Source of the DNA: an uncultured Bacteroidota bacterium
GTDB taxonomy: Bacteria; Bacteroidota; Bacteroidia; Chitinophagales; Chitinophagaceae
Reading direction: 5' to 3'
Assembly (NCBI GenBank): GCA_946479615.1
Contig: CAMLGR010000031.1
Span: 1 to 35,810 of the forward strand
Length of the DNA: 35,810 nt
Made by a program: the position numbers and the translations under genes. Numbering within the stretch: position 1 is the stretch's first letter; each line of letters starts with the position of its first letter. Positions 17,121-26,306 of this stretch are shown here, piece by piece. The notes below the pieces were generated by a model. It made no database searches, was not told the origin of the DNA, and was given only the letters and a program-made list of their open reading frames with translations.

Positions 17121-17163
17121 ACATTAAAAAAGAAAAAGCTGCCATGTAAAAACACGGCAACTT
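17121..17163 (-). terminator. Rho-independent terminator downstream of SusC/SusD
   Basis: Read on the minus strand, AAGTTGCCGTGT pairs with ACATGGCAGCTT around a four-base loop (17136-17163), with two G-U pairs. It is followed by a T-rich run at 17121-17135. It lies about 165 bases after the SusD stop and fits the end of that operon. Confidence 0.75.
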
Positions 17164-17252
17164 GTTGCTCGAAATAAACGACTGCTTATGCTTACTTCTT
17201 ATGACTGACTGAAATTTTGATTAAACCTTTCAAAAGAATGAGCCAGTTTCGT

Positions 17253-17298
17253 AAAATTTAAAGAAACCAGGAATTGGCCACAGCCGCCCCCTGGTTTC
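17253..17298 (-). terminator. Hairpin just after the SusD stop, possible first terminator
   Basis: GAAACCAGG at 17263-17271 pairs perfectly with CCTGGTTTC at 17290-17298 around an 18-base loop, and the minus strand continues with a T/A-rich tail (17253-17262). It is the first strong hairpin after the SusD stop at 17329. The loop is long and the T tract interrupted, so it may instead protect the mRNA end. Confidence 0.5.
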
Positions 17299-17328
17299 CT
17301 GTAAATTATTGTTGGTTTTGAACCGGTA

Positions 17329-18849
17329 TTATTTCCAACCCGGGTTTTGTTGCAGTTTTGTATTATTCAGCTCATTTTGTGGTATCGGGAATACTTCATG
17401 CCGGCCGGCAATAAATCCTTTCGGACCCAACACGGTAGCCGCTTTACCCCAGCGCACGAGGTCGAGCCAACGCTGACCTTCACCTGCAAGTTCCAGTCTT
17501 CTTTCTTTTTCCAGGTTGTCCTGTGTAAGAGGAAGAGCCGACAAACCTACACGTGCCCTTACTGCATTGAATAACTGATAAGCACGGCTGCCTGCAGTAA
17601 CAGGTGCACCTGCATTCATCAATGCTTCTGCTTCCATTAAGAATGCATCCGCCAAACGGATCTCGTATTCATCCTGTCCAAAGTTGAGCTCCGGTGTGGT
17701 CGCCGCTTTGTTGGAAACACGGCCAATGAATTTATTAAGAAATAAACCTGTATTGTTATATCCTGCTGTATAGTTAGCTACCCCGGCTGCTTTAAGGCTA
17801 TCGAGATTGGCAACAGTAGCCGCACTTCTTGGATCGGTGCGGATAATGTTGAAGAATGCAGGTGTAATAACCAGGAAGCTGTATCCTGAAAAATAATCAG
17901 GTGCAGAAGCATTCAATTGAGAATAACCTCTTGGACCGGTGATGATGCAAAGCAAATTACCTTCACTGGCTCCGGCATCGCCCCATCCACCATTGGAAAT
18001 AGAACTGTGAGAAAATTCAATGACGGATTCACTATTGAATTTGTTGCTTACTTTCCACAGGTCAGCGAAGTTTGGCAACAGTTTATAGCCATAGACAGAG
18101 GCAGCTACACCCGGATCAGTACCATTCACTACGGCGAACTGGTCAGCAGCGGCCTGCCATTTCTTTTCATATAATAATACTTTACCCAATAAAGCCTGTG
18201 CACCCCCTTTTGTCAGGCGGCCCCCTTCTGTAGCAGCAGGAACGGTAGGCGGAAGATTAGGAATAGCATCGTTCAGGTCCTTTTCTACATACGCATATAT
18301 TTTATCGGGTGTTGTCTGCTCGATATTATACAGGTCCTTGATCGCTACGGTACCTTCAATCAATGGAATATTCTGGAAGAATGTAACGAGGTCGAAGTAG
18401 AAAGCAGCCCGCATGGTTTTCACTTCCGCAATAAATCTTGCCTTCTTGGTAGCATCCATAGGAATACCATCAATCTTAGAAAGCAGGGTATTGGCGCGGA
18501 AAATACCAGAGTAACCACGGTTCCAGAGATACCCCTGGGGACCTGTACTTGCATTCAACGTATAATTTGACATAACCTGCAGGTCATTGATATCGGTAGG
18601 ACCACCGCCACCGGCTATCTGGTCATCTCCGGCCACATCCATGATAGCGGCTTTATCATACAAACCACCGGTTTGAAAACCAAACCTGTCATAGATCGAT
18701 ACCAGCGCAGCAAATGCATCCGCTTCTGTTTTATAATAATTATCCAGCGTAATACGGTTCTGCGGATTGACCTCCAATTCTTTTTTACAACCGGCAATCA
18801 ACTGTATAAAAACAGCAGTTATTGCGAGGTATAAGAATTTCTTTTTCAT
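17329..18849 (-). CDS. SusD/RagB-family glycan-binding lipoprotein
   Basis: The product is 506 residues with lipoprotein signal MKKKFLYLAITAVFIQLIAGC (Cys21). The SusD pattern is clear: LEVNPQNRITLDNYYKTEADA near the N-terminus, helical TPR-like parts such as KTMRAAFYFDLVTFFQNIPLI, and the C-terminal ERRLELAGEGQRWLDLVRWGKA with the final PIPQNELNNTKLQQNPGW. SusD proteins sit on the cell surface and cap the SusC channel, handing it oligosaccharides. The gene starts 26 bases after the SusC stop. Substrate cannot be read from it; the GH30/GH5 set downstream suggests a beta-glucan. Confidence 0.95.
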   Translation of the reverse strand: MKKKFLYLAITAVFIQLIAGCKKELEVNPQNRITLDNYYKTEADAFAALVSIYDRFGFQTGGLYDKAAIMDVAGDDQIAGGGGPTDINDLQVMSNYTLNASTGPQGYLWNRGYSGIFRANTLLSKIDGIPMDATKKARFIAEVKTMRAAFYFDLVTFFQNIPLIEGTVAIKDLYNIEQTTPDKIYAYVEKDLNDAIPNLPPTVPAATEGGRLTKGGAQALLGKVLLYEKKWQAAADQFAVVNGTDPGVAASVYGYKLLPNFADLWKVSNKFNSESVIEFSHSSISNGGWGDAGASEGNLLCIITGPRGYSQLNASAPDYFSGYSFLVITPAFFNIIRTDPRSAATVANLDSLKAAGVANYTAGYNNTGLFLNKFIGRVSNKAATTPELNFGQDEYEIRLADAFLMEAEALMNAGAPVTAGSRAYQLFNAVRARVGLSALPLTQDNLEKERRLELAGEGQRWLDLVRWGKAATVLGPKGFIAGRHEVFPIPQNELNNTKLQQNPGWK

Positions 18850-18875
18850 ATATCGTTTAGTTATTTGATTAATAA

Positions 18876-21800
18876 TTAAAATCCAATACTCAAACCAAAA
18901 AGGAATGCTTTTGGCTGTACATAGGCACCACGATCGATACCGAACTGGGCGCCACCGCCAGAATCACCGCTTACACCGATCTCTGGGTCATACCCGCTGT
19001 ATTTTGTCAGGGTGATCATGTTCTCTGCCAATACATATACACGGAGTTTTTGCATACCCCAGTTGCCGATCAGTTTTTTCGGGAATGTATATCCTAACTG
19101 GATCGTCCTGAATTTGAAGAAGTTTCCACTCTCCAGATAAAGATCAGTGAACTTGGAATAGTTACCGTTAGGGTCTCCATTGACAATTCTTGGAAGCGAA
19201 GCATTGGTCTTTGTGCTTGTCCATGCATCGAGATATTTTGTCTGGTAATTCGATGCTGCGATATCCAGCCTTCTCAATCCCTGGAAGATCTGGTTGCCGC
19301 CTGAACCACTACCGAAGATCACAAAGTCGAAGTTCTTATACCCAAGATTCAATGTGATACCGTAGCTCACCGTAGGATTCGGATTACCCAGGTAAGCGCG
19401 GTCATCAGGATTGATGATATTATCATTTTTCAAGTTGGCAAATTTCAGATCACCGGGTTTGGCATTGGGTTGCAGTTTGGTAACACCATCTGCACCTACA
19501 TATGCATCAACTTCTGCCTGTGACTGGAAGATGCCGATGTATTTATAGCCATAATATTGCTGGTAAGCGCCGTTCAAAGGCGTTCTGGTGATATTACCCA
19601 GATTCTGGAACGTAGCACTGTTGTCTTCGATGAACAGTTGACCGGGAAGCATTTTGGTAACTTTATTTTTATAGAAAGACACGTTACCATTCACACCGAA
19701 GTTCAGTTCCCCGAATGATTTCTTATACCCCAATTCGAGTTCGAGACCTGTATTCTCTACATCATCATAGTTCTGCGCAAAACTTCCGTATCCTGCATAA
19801 CCAGGAATGGTTGGGTTTTGAAGAATACCGATCGTTTTCTTTTTATAAACATCGGCGGTAAATGTCAGTTTGTTGAAGAAGATCGCATCGATACCGATAT
19901 CGGTAGTGCGGGTTTCTTCCCATCTCAGATCAGGATTGGCTGGTGCACCCGGGCTATAACCGATATACACAGTTTCTGTTGATCCGAAAGTATAGTTACG
20001 CTGACCGCCTGCATCGACCAATGGTACATAAGAGAAATCAGGAATACCATCGTTACCGGTCACACCATAGCTGGCGCGGATCTTCAAACTGGTCAACACG
20101 CTGCTTTGCGGGAAGAATGATTCGAGAGAAGGCACCCATCCGGCAGACACTGAGGGGAAGTAACCGAATTTGTTGTTGGCGCCAAAACGGGAAGAACCAT
20201 CGCGCCTGATCAATGCCGTAAAGAGATATTTTTCTGCATAGTTATATTGCAAACGGGAGAATAATGAATTGATGCGGTGGTCAGTTCCATCCGATCCACT
20301 GCTGTTTTGCCTGTTGGCAGGTAATGCATTGAAACGGAAAGAGGCTTCCTGGAAAGTAGTAGCCGGTATATTCAGGTATACGGCCGTAGCACCTCTTGGG
20401 TTATTATCCTTGTATTCACCCATACCTGCCAATAAAGTAACATTATGCTTGTTGAATACACGGTTATAGGAAACAGTATTTTCGATGTTCCAGTTAACAG
20501 AATAATTTTCTGCACGTGTTAAGTTGGATTGGTTGATAGCCGTCGCTGTATTATAAAAAGCAACCGGAGTAAAACTTTCACTACCATAGAATGCCAGTTT
20601 GGCACCAAGAGAAGAATGGATCACCAATCCTTTTATGGGTGTGATATCAGCAAAAGCATTTCCTACGAAGTTATGATCCCATCCAAAATTCCCCAGCCTG
20701 TTTTGAATAACAGCCAACGGGTTTTTCATTTCCTGTAATACATAAGGAGAAACGCCAAACAAACGACCTGTTCCGCGCTGGCGTGTAGCTGCTGCCAGGT
20801 TGGTAGCACTGGCAGGCACATAAGCTGCCTGGCCAACAAGATCGGTAATGATCGGAGGTGTTGTCGGGTCGAGGTTGAGTGCTGAACTGATGATACCGCC
20901 GAACTCGCGGTTGGTTTCACCGATGCCACTGTTAACTGCATGGCTATAGCCAAGGTTTTCACCAAAGCTGATCCATTTAGCCGGTTTGAATACCGTGTTG
21001 ATACGGAAGTTGAGCCTTTTCCATTTGGAGATATCGCTGGCGACTACACCCTGGATATCATTATAACCAAAGGATACATAATAAGTGGCTTTATCGGTAC
21101 CGCCGCTTACACTTAATTCATGATTGTGTTTGGGGGCGCTGTAGTTAAATACTTCATCCTGCCAGTCTGTGCCTTTACCAAAGATGGAAGGATCAGCAAA
21201 TGCAGGGGCGCTACCTGCTGCCACCAGTGCCTGGTTTCTCAGCGTAGCATATTGTGTTCCGTTTAATACATCAATCTTTTTACTCGGTCTCTGGATACCG
21301 AAGTAACCGGAGTAGTTCACATGCAAGGTTCCGCTTTTGCCTTTTTTGGTAGTAATTAATATTACACCGGCAGCGGCGCGGGTACCGTAGATGGCAGCAG
21401 AGGCGCCATCTTTTAATACTTCGATTGATTCGATATCATCCTGGTTGATATAACCGATACCACCGTTATCGATCACTACTCCATCAACTACCCAGAGTGG
21501 TTCGTTCTTACCATTACCAAAAGAGGTAAAACCTCTCAGGCGTACAGTAGAAGAAGAACCGGGCTGACCGGAGGTACTGGAGATCGTTAACCCGGAAGTG
21601 CGGCCCTGTAAGGATTGTTCCAGCCTTACAACGGGTTGGTTTTCCAGGTCGGCAGCGCGAACGCTGGAGATAGCGCCGGTTACCACGCTTTTTCTTTGTA
21701 CACCGTATCCCACTACGATCACTTCATCGAGTTTGGAGATAGCGGTTGGTTCCAGTTGTACGGAAACAGAACCAGAAGAAGGTATGCTTACTTCCTGCTG

Positions 21801-22049
21801 GGTAAGTCCTACAAAGGAAACAGTTAATGTTTTGGCTGATTCAGGAACTGAGATCCTGAAATTTCCCGCATTGTCGGTAACCGTGGCATTATTGGTCCCT
21901 TTCAGGGTAATGGTAGCACCGGCTAATGGCTCGCCGCTTTCTTTGGAAGTAACCTTACCGGTTACGGTGCGGGTTTGAGCTGAAGCGGAGAGAGAGAAAA
22001 GCTGGAGAAACAACAACGCACATAGAGGAAGCAGAAGTTTTACTTTCAT
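18876..22049 (-). CDS. SusC/RagA-family TonB-dependent transporter
   Basis: The product is 1057 residues, full length for the family. It has a signal peptide (cut near residue 24, SASAQ), then a CarboxypepD-regulatory domain (TVTGKVTSKESGEPLAGATI, about 27-105), the plug beginning LDEVIVVGYGVQRK with VRLRGFTSFG and IESIEVLKDGASAAIYG, and a large beta-barrel ending in FLFGLSIGF with terminal Phe. It imports oligosaccharides across the outer membrane with TonB/ExbBD energy. No N-terminal STN domain is present, so sigma/anti-sigma signalling through it is not expected. It is the first gene of a two-gene operon with SusD. Confidence 0.96.
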   Translation of the reverse strand: MKVKLLLPLCALLFLQLFSLSASAQTRTVTGKVTSKESGEPLAGATITLKGTNNATVTDNAGNFRISVPESAKTLTVSFVGLTQQEVSIPSSGSVSVQLEPTAISKLDEVIVVGYGVQRKSVVTGAISSVRAADLENQPVVRLEQSLQGRTSGLTISSTSGQPGSSSTVRLRGFTSFGNGKNEPLWVVDGVVIDNGGIGYINQDDIESIEVLKDGASAAIYGTRAAAGVILITTKKGKSGTLHVNYSGYFGIQRPSKKIDVLNGTQYATLRNQALVAAGSAPAFADPSIFGKGTDWQDEVFNYSAPKHNHELSVSGGTDKATYYVSFGYNDIQGVVASDISKWKRLNFRINTVFKPAKWISFGENLGYSHAVNSGIGETNREFGGIISSALNLDPTTPPIITDLVGQAAYVPASATNLAAATRQRGTGRLFGVSPYVLQEMKNPLAVIQNRLGNFGWDHNFVGNAFADITPIKGLVIHSSLGAKLAFYGSESFTPVAFYNTATAINQSNLTRAENYSVNWNIENTVSYNRVFNKHNVTLLAGMGEYKDNNPRGATAVYLNIPATTFQEASFRFNALPANRQNSSGSDGTDHRINSLFSRLQYNYAEKYLFTALIRRDGSSRFGANNKFGYFPSVSAGWVPSLESFFPQSSVLTSLKIRASYGVTGNDGIPDFSYVPLVDAGGQRNYTFGSTETVYIGYSPGAPANPDLRWEETRTTDIGIDAIFFNKLTFTADVYKKKTIGILQNPTIPGYAGYGSFAQNYDDVENTGLELELGYKKSFGELNFGVNGNVSFYKNKVTKMLPGQLFIEDNSATFQNLGNITRTPLNGAYQQYYGYKYIGIFQSQAEVDAYVGADGVTKLQPNAKPGDLKFANLKNDNIINPDDRAYLGNPNPTVSYGITLNLGYKNFDFVIFGSGSGGNQIFQGLRRLDIAASNYQTKYLDAWTSTKTNASLPRIVNGDPNGNYSKFTDLYLESGNFFKFRTIQLGYTFPKKLIGNWGMQKLRVYVLAENMITLTKYSGYDPEIGVSGDSGGGAQFGIDRGAYVQPKAFLFGLSIGF

Positions 22050-22517
22050 ATTACAAGCATTTAGTCGTTTTGGTAAAAAAAATCGTGTGACACTTAACGA
22101 ATTGAAAGTATCGACAGGTCAAACTTTTATCAAAAAAACACCTACTTCATTCCTACGGCAGGAAAAAGAAATTTGAGTGATAAGGTTTCGTTAAATTTAT
22201 TTAATGGTATTTAACAATATGATTATCAAAAAATTATTGAGCTGCTGATTTATACAAGATAGCCGGTAAATAAAGCAATGCCCGGAAAAATCCTACGCTA
22301 TCTGAATAGTAAAAAGCAAAAAGTATTTGCAGGAATCACTTCAAAATAAGTGGTCAAAAAATCTGCAATCGGTTCCACGTTGTGATATGATCTGATCTGA
22401 AAATGGTACGCATTTGCCCTTCATTTACCAAAAATTCAGGCAGAACCGGTTCAGGGTCATTGTAATTGAATGGAAAATGAGAAGAAATGTAAACGGAACA
22501 AAATGTGTACTATTAAT

Positions 22518-22559
22518 TTACTTATAGGGCTTTGGAAAAAGCTGCCTGTCTCCGAGCAG
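22518..22559 (-). pseudogene. Decayed remnant of the 51-aa small gene
   Basis: The minus-strand frame reads LLGDRQLFPK followed by PYK and a stop, matching the core KLQDRELFPK of the intact gene at 22695-22850. The nucleotides agree over about 25 bases (GGAAAAAGCT and CCTGTC on the plus strand in both). The upstream frame is interrupted by TAA codons, so only a fragment remains. It suggests a local duplication that decayed. Confidence 0.55.
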
Positions 22560-22640
22560 TTATTGAGCAGATTATTGACGGGATAAAAAGGTCCCGGTGT
22601 GTATGTTTCAATGAGGGCAATTTGAAAACAAGAGTTCACT

Positions 22641-22675
22641 GTAAAAAAGAAGGTGCCAAAACTGACACCTTCTTT
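22641..22675 (-). terminator. Rho-independent terminator after the 51-aa gene
   Basis: AAAGAAGGTG (22646-22655) pairs with CACCTTCTTT (22666-22675) around a short loop. On the minus strand the hairpin is followed by a T-run at 22642-22648. It lies about 20 bases after the stop at 22695 and supports that small frame as a real transcription unit. The stem is symmetric enough to work weakly in the other direction. Confidence 0.85.
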
Positions 22676-22694
22676 ATATTAATAAATTTCTTTA

Positions 22695-22850
22695 TTATCT
22701 CTTTATCATCTTCGCCTGGTACAGGTAATTCCTGGCTGCTTCTACTTTCTTAGGAAAAAGCTCCCTGTCCTGGAGCTTCGATGCCACCAAAGCCAGGAGT
22801 TCGGATTCGGCTATTTTATCTGCCTGAGTTATTATTTTTCCTTTTGTCAT
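22695..22850 (-). CDS. 51-residue small protein, unknown function
   Basis: ATG 22850 to TAA 22695 encodes MTKGKIITQADKIAESELLA... ending ARNYLYQAKMIKR. It is charged and amphipathic, probably all helical, with no signal peptide, membrane segment or Cys. Support comes from a good terminator directly after it, a promoter match upstream and a decayed second copy at 22518-22559. The core is LxDRELFPKKVEAARNYL. I do not recognise a named family. It lies between the esterase and SusC, in their direction, but with its own promoter and terminator. Confidence 0.68.
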   Translation of the reverse strand: MTKGKIITQADKIAESELLALVASKLQDRELFPKKVEAARNYLYQAKMIKR

Positions 22851-23019
22851 ATAAGTAAAATTAAAATTTTCTTTGATAAATATGGAACACTACTTTTTAA
22901 ATTTGATATATGGCTCGGAGATAATTTCTTCTCTACACGATAAACGTTCTCTTCCCGCGGTTCATTCATTTAATTTAATTCGTCACCTGTTACCTCTGGC
23001 GTTGCACTACCATTGATGA

Positions 23020-23049
23020 CAAAAGTATATCTGGCCTCCTGGACTTCAA
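23020..23049 (-). promoter_or_regulatory. Promoter with -33/-7 elements, probably for the 51-aa gene
   Basis: On the minus strand TACTTTTG (23020-23027) matches the -7 consensus TAnnTTTG, and a TTG (23047-23049) lies 19 bases upstream, the usual Bacteroidota spacing. It is downstream of the esterase stop at 23143 and would give an untranslated leader of about 160 bases before ATG 22850. Confidence 0.55.
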
Positions 23050-23142
23050 GGTGAAAAACACCGGGATTTTATGCCTTTTTTCGGAAGGATTTGAATAAGC
23101 AGCTATCATAAATTAAAGGAAGAATACTTGCAATCCCTGGTT

Positions 23143-24192
23143 TCATTGTGTTGCCAGCAAATTATCCGAAAAAAATTTCAGCATTTTTGTTTCAATCCGT
23201 TCCGCTACCCGGTTGATATGATCCCCTTCATAGATCTCGAACTGGTGTTTGATACCATACTTATTGAGTTCCTCGTCCAGTACTTTAATACTGGCGGCGA
23301 TTCCCTGGTCGCGGGTACCGGCATCGAAGCCGATCGCGTGTAATTCTTTGAGGTTGGAAATGTATTGATCGAGTGTTGGCAGCGGGCGGTTGGCATTCCA
23401 TTTAGCCTGTACGGAAGGTTGCCATTCCCCGTTTTTTACCGGCAGGTCTATATAAAAGGGGGGAAGTGCCGGGTTGGGCGACCAGGCGGCCGCGGACGCA
23501 AACAGGGCTTTGGTACCAAAATCGGTCTTTTCAAATTCGGCCATTGTTTTAATACTATCGGCTCTTAACATCGAAGCGGGTATTTGTGCAGGAACCGGCC
23601 CGGATGAAAGACAGCAGGGGCTCAGCAAATAAATACTGGAAAAAACATCCGGGTTCTTTTCACCAATTCGCAAACCGCCATATCCGCCCATGGAATGGCC
23701 GGCCAATCCACGGGAACCTGCTTTTGCAATCGTGCGATAATGCTGGTCAATATAAGTGACGAGTTCTTTGGCTATAAAATCTTCCCAGTTGCCGGTTGTT
23801 ATTGAATTGGAATACATACTTCCCTGGAAACGGGTATAGGCATTGGGCGTTACCATGATCATTTCATGCAGGTTGCCGGCAGCAAATACGGAATCGAGGA
23901 TGGGCACCAGGTTCATCCAGTGTTTACTGAACCCATAAAATTTGGCGTCATCATCGGTATATCCATGCAGAAAATAAACGACCGGGTATCTCTTTTTGGG
24001 GTTGCTTTTATAGCTGGCAGGCAAATACACGCTGACAAAGCGGTCGGCGCTATCTCCATCAAGGTTTCCTTCGAGGCCCTTGCCATGTACTTTGATCCGT
24101 TCAATGGTTCCGGTTTGTTTAGACTGGCAAAGACCCTGGCTGGCGATGCATATAAAAGCAACCAGGATAAGAACATATGAAAGCGGCTTCAT
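23143..24192 (-). CDS. Secreted CE1/esterase-D-like esterase
   Basis: The product is 349 residues with a signal peptide cut near residue 22 (ASQGLCQ). The alpha/beta-hydrolase core shows RYPVVYFLHGYTD at 68-80, the nucleophile elbow GHSMGG with Ser167 and the catalytic His in EGDHINRV near the C-terminus; a DAGTRD loop in the last quarter is the likely acid region. This is the PF00756-type fold shared by feruloyl and acetyl-xylan esterases, S-formylglutathione hydrolase and antigen 85. Export and a glycan-rich neighbourhood favour removing acyl groups from plant polysaccharides, but the substrate is inference. It appears to be a single-gene unit. Confidence 0.88.
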   Translation of the reverse strand: MKPLSYVLILVAFICIASQGLCQSKQTGTIERIKVHGKGLEGNLDGDSADRFVSVYLPASYKSNPKKRYPVVYFLHGYTDDDAKFYGFSKHWMNLVPILDSVFAAGNLHEMIMVTPNAYTRFQGSMYSNSITTGNWEDFIAKELVTYIDQHYRTIAKAGSRGLAGHSMGGYGGLRIGEKNPDVFSSIYLLSPCCLSSGPVPAQIPASMLRADSIKTMAEFEKTDFGTKALFASAAAWSPNPALPPFYIDLPVKNGEWQPSVQAKWNANRPLPTLDQYISNLKELHAIGFDAGTRDQGIAASIKVLDEELNKYGIKHQFEIYEGDHINRVAERIETKMLKFFSDNLLATQ

Positions 24193-24472
24193 GATAATGA
24201 TCTTTGAATGGTATAGTATTGAAGATACTCAAATTATCAGTGCGTTCTCCGTTTAAAATCACCGTAACAAAGCGGGAAATAAAACGGGGGCGGGGATTGC
24301 TGCTCGCCCCACCTGTTTCTCTCTACTATTTCTTCCTTTTCATTCTTATTATTATATTTAGGAAACCTTAAACCACTGCTTATGAAAAGAACTGCTTTTC
24401 CGGTTCCCCTTATACACAATTCATACGTCTATAACCACCATTAACCATTACTGAACGAGCCGGGGAACATTT

Positions 24473-26155
24473 ATGAAAAAAATCATTCTTGTATTATTAC
24501 TGATTGCAGCGGCCGTCTGGGCCATTATTTATTTTCATTTGATAGCGATTGTCATTGGCAGCATCTTCATGCTTGTAGCGCTGATCTTTTTTGCCCTGCA
24601 GTATGTTTCAGTTATGAAATCAAGAAACTGGAAATATGCTGTCAACAATATTTTGTTAAGCGGAGATTACAGTAGTTTTCTGAACCTGACACTTCCTGCC
24701 AACCTGAAAACCTCCTTTTTTCAAAAGGCAAAAGGGCATGTTATCAGGATACTCTGGATGATCAATACCTCGTTATGCTGGCCCATAATGATCATTCTTT
24801 ATGCCATCAAGCCCAAACAAGGGACCAGCGGTCAAATGACGAATGTCGCCGAACTAAAATTAAATCCGCTTCAACTGCACATGACTTTTTTTTATGTGCT
24901 GGCAGTTATTATCCTTGCTACGGGTTATTATTTCAACCTGGCGGATCTATGGATCATTCGCTTCTTTGCTATCACATTTACGGTATCGATCGCTTGTTTC
25001 CTGCTGTGCATGCTTATCGGTCCGGAGGACCTGGCCAGTATCTTTAAAGGCAGTCCCGGGAATATTTTCAAAGGAGTGATCGTGGTTTGCCTGGGTATTA
25101 CGGCAAGCCTGTTTGTACTCTTCTCTATCATCGTTTCGCTGTATAAGTTCGGGCATTTTAATATTGCTGCTACCGATACCGTGATCAGCGAGCTTTTTAA
25201 ACAGGAAAGTGTAGGGTTGATCTGGAAACGAAAATTTGCAGAGATACAAACACTGAACCTGCTGATCAGTTTGTCGGGGCTTTTATTTGCTGCTACGATC
25301 CTTGACACGGTAAAAAATATCAAAAGTTTTCGCAGGGATACCAAGGACATGCAGAAAATTGCCAGTCATTATTTATATATAGGTAATTACAATGGGGCGC
25401 TGGAATGGTTGCAAAAAATGGGCAAAAGCAACTGGGATGAAATTTCCCGGATGTATAATATCATTGCCCTGGGCTCGCTGGGACAAAAACAGAAAGCAAT
25501 GGATCTGCTGAATCATACGCACTACGAATCAACAGATACTGATTACCCGGCTGATCATAAATTTTATGAAACCGTCAGCCTGACCATGAATTTCCAGGCA
25601 AGATCTTTTACTGAAGTTTTGGTTGCCGAATGGATCGGCCAGTGCAAATGCGAGGGGCTTTTATTCCAGACCCTATTCAATATGTTCTTTATAGGACAAA
25701 ATTTCCCGATTGAAAAAACACTGGCTGTGTATTCGAAGAATCCGGATAATATTACTAACCTTCCTCTTTCGTATCACCTATTGGTATTCGGATCGAAAGA
25801 GAATGCCGATTTCAATGAACTGTGTACGCTGTTGGATGCAGAGATCGTCAAAGACAGTATCAATGCACTTTCCAAAAGCCTGGTAGAAAACTGGATCGTT
25901 GCTTCCTCTCTGGGGATGGATGCAGACATTGACATGATACGGGAACGGTTGGGCCGGCTCCAGGTTCATGCCGAGAAGATCACAAAAGGAAGGGATTTGC
26001 TGGTACTGGTCATGGCTATGCGGGGGATCATGTCGATCCTTCCTAAAAATCACCCGGCATACCAGCAGTTATTATTTATACATAACGATCTCAAGAGCAG
26101 GATAGCTCCCGGCGATAACACAAAATTGCTCGGGCAGTTTGAATTGGCGGGGTGA
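24473..26155 (+). CDS. 560-residue multi-pass membrane protein with C-terminal soluble region, unknown function
   Basis: ATG 24473 starts a hydrophobic N-terminus with two helices (about 4-20 and 23-45). Further membrane segments lie at about 93-112, 137-157, 161-183, 200-226 and 262-280. From about residue 295 the protein is soluble and helical, with TPR-like phrases (IASHYLYIGNYNGALEWLQKM, YNIIALGSLGQKQKAMDLLN). No enzyme motif is seen. A membrane scaffold with a tetratricopeptide-like tail is the best description. The stop codon TGA is inside the palindromic repeat that follows. The gene stands alone, divergent from the esterase. Confidence 0.82.
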   Translation: MKKIILVLLLIAAAVWAIIYFHLIAIVIGSIFMLVALIFFALQYVSVMKSRNWKYAVNNILLSGDYSSFLNLTLPANLKTSFFQKAKGHVIRILWMINTSLCWPIMIILYAIKPKQGTSGQMTNVAELKLNPLQLHMTFFYVLAVIILATGYYFNLADLWIIRFFAITFTVSIACFLLCMLIGPEDLASIFKGSPGNIFKGVIVVCLGITASLFVLFSIIVSLYKFGHFNIAATDTVISELFKQESVGLIWKRKFAEIQTLNLLISLSGLLFAATILDTVKNIKSFRRDTKDMQKIASHYLYIGNYNGALEWLQKMGKSNWDEISRMYNIIALGSLGQKQKAMDLLNHTHYESTDTDYPADHKFYETVSLTMNFQARSFTEVLVAEWIGQCKCEGLLFQTLFNMFFIGQNFPIEKTLAVYSKNPDNITNLPLSYHLLVFGSKENADFNELCTLLDAEIVKDSINALSKSLVENWIVASSLGMDADIDMIRERLGRLQVHAEKITKGRDLLVLVMAMRGIMSILPKNHPAYQQLLFIHNDLKSRIAPGDNTKLLGQFELAG

Positions 26156-26206
26156 CACCTTCCCTCACGAGGTGTCACCTTCTACTCAGGGTGTCACCTC
26201 GTGAGG
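26151..26206. repeat. Palindromic repeat cluster with three GGTGWCACC cores
   Basis: GGTGACACC at 26151-26159 is followed by CCTCACGAGGTGTCACC (26163-26179) and its inverted counterpart GGTGTCACCTCGTGAGG (26190-26206), complementary at 16 of 17 positions. The cores are themselves palindromic. The hairpin would form a strong stem after the 560-aa gene and may serve as terminator or mRNA end, although no T tract follows. The first core includes the gene's TGA. Confidence 0.85.
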
Positions 26207-26233
26207 AAAAGACAGATTCATAAAGTGAAACCC

Positions 26234-26300
26234 TCGTTATAACCCCGGTTAATTACCAAAAAAGTCGTATTTCACCCCAAACAAGTCGTTATACCACCCC
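26234..26300 (+). promoter_or_regulatory. Three phased direct repeats, candidate operator
   Basis: Imperfect copies of TCGTTATAnCACCCC begin at 26234, 26265 and 26286. The spacings are 31 and 21 bases, close to three and two helical turns, so all would face the same side of the DNA. The last copy ends about 21 bases before the -7 box of the DoxX-like gene. Direct repeats about 21 bases apart upstream of a promoter are typical of LytTR-type or other dimeric activators; no such regulator gene lies in the window. Confidence 0.6.
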
Positions 26301-26306
26301 TTTACA

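Larger units (their letters stand above)
22050..22694. other. Gene-poor region upstream of SusC
   Basis: This 645-base AT-rich stretch carries the SusC promoter region, the decayed copy of the 51-aa gene (22518-22559) and the terminator at 22641-22675. I searched by eye for TAnnTTTG on the minus strand and found no match. The short frames on either strand look accidental. Confidence 0.5.

Noticed and set aside
22457..22639. Minus-strand 60-codon frame upstream of SusC
   Set aside because: The decayed copy of the 51-aa gene lies here in a different frame; the 60-codon product itself resembles nothing.
24237..24419. Minus-strand 60-codon frame between esterase and membrane protein
   Set aside because: No family resemblance, no promoter or terminator, and it lies in the divergent control region.
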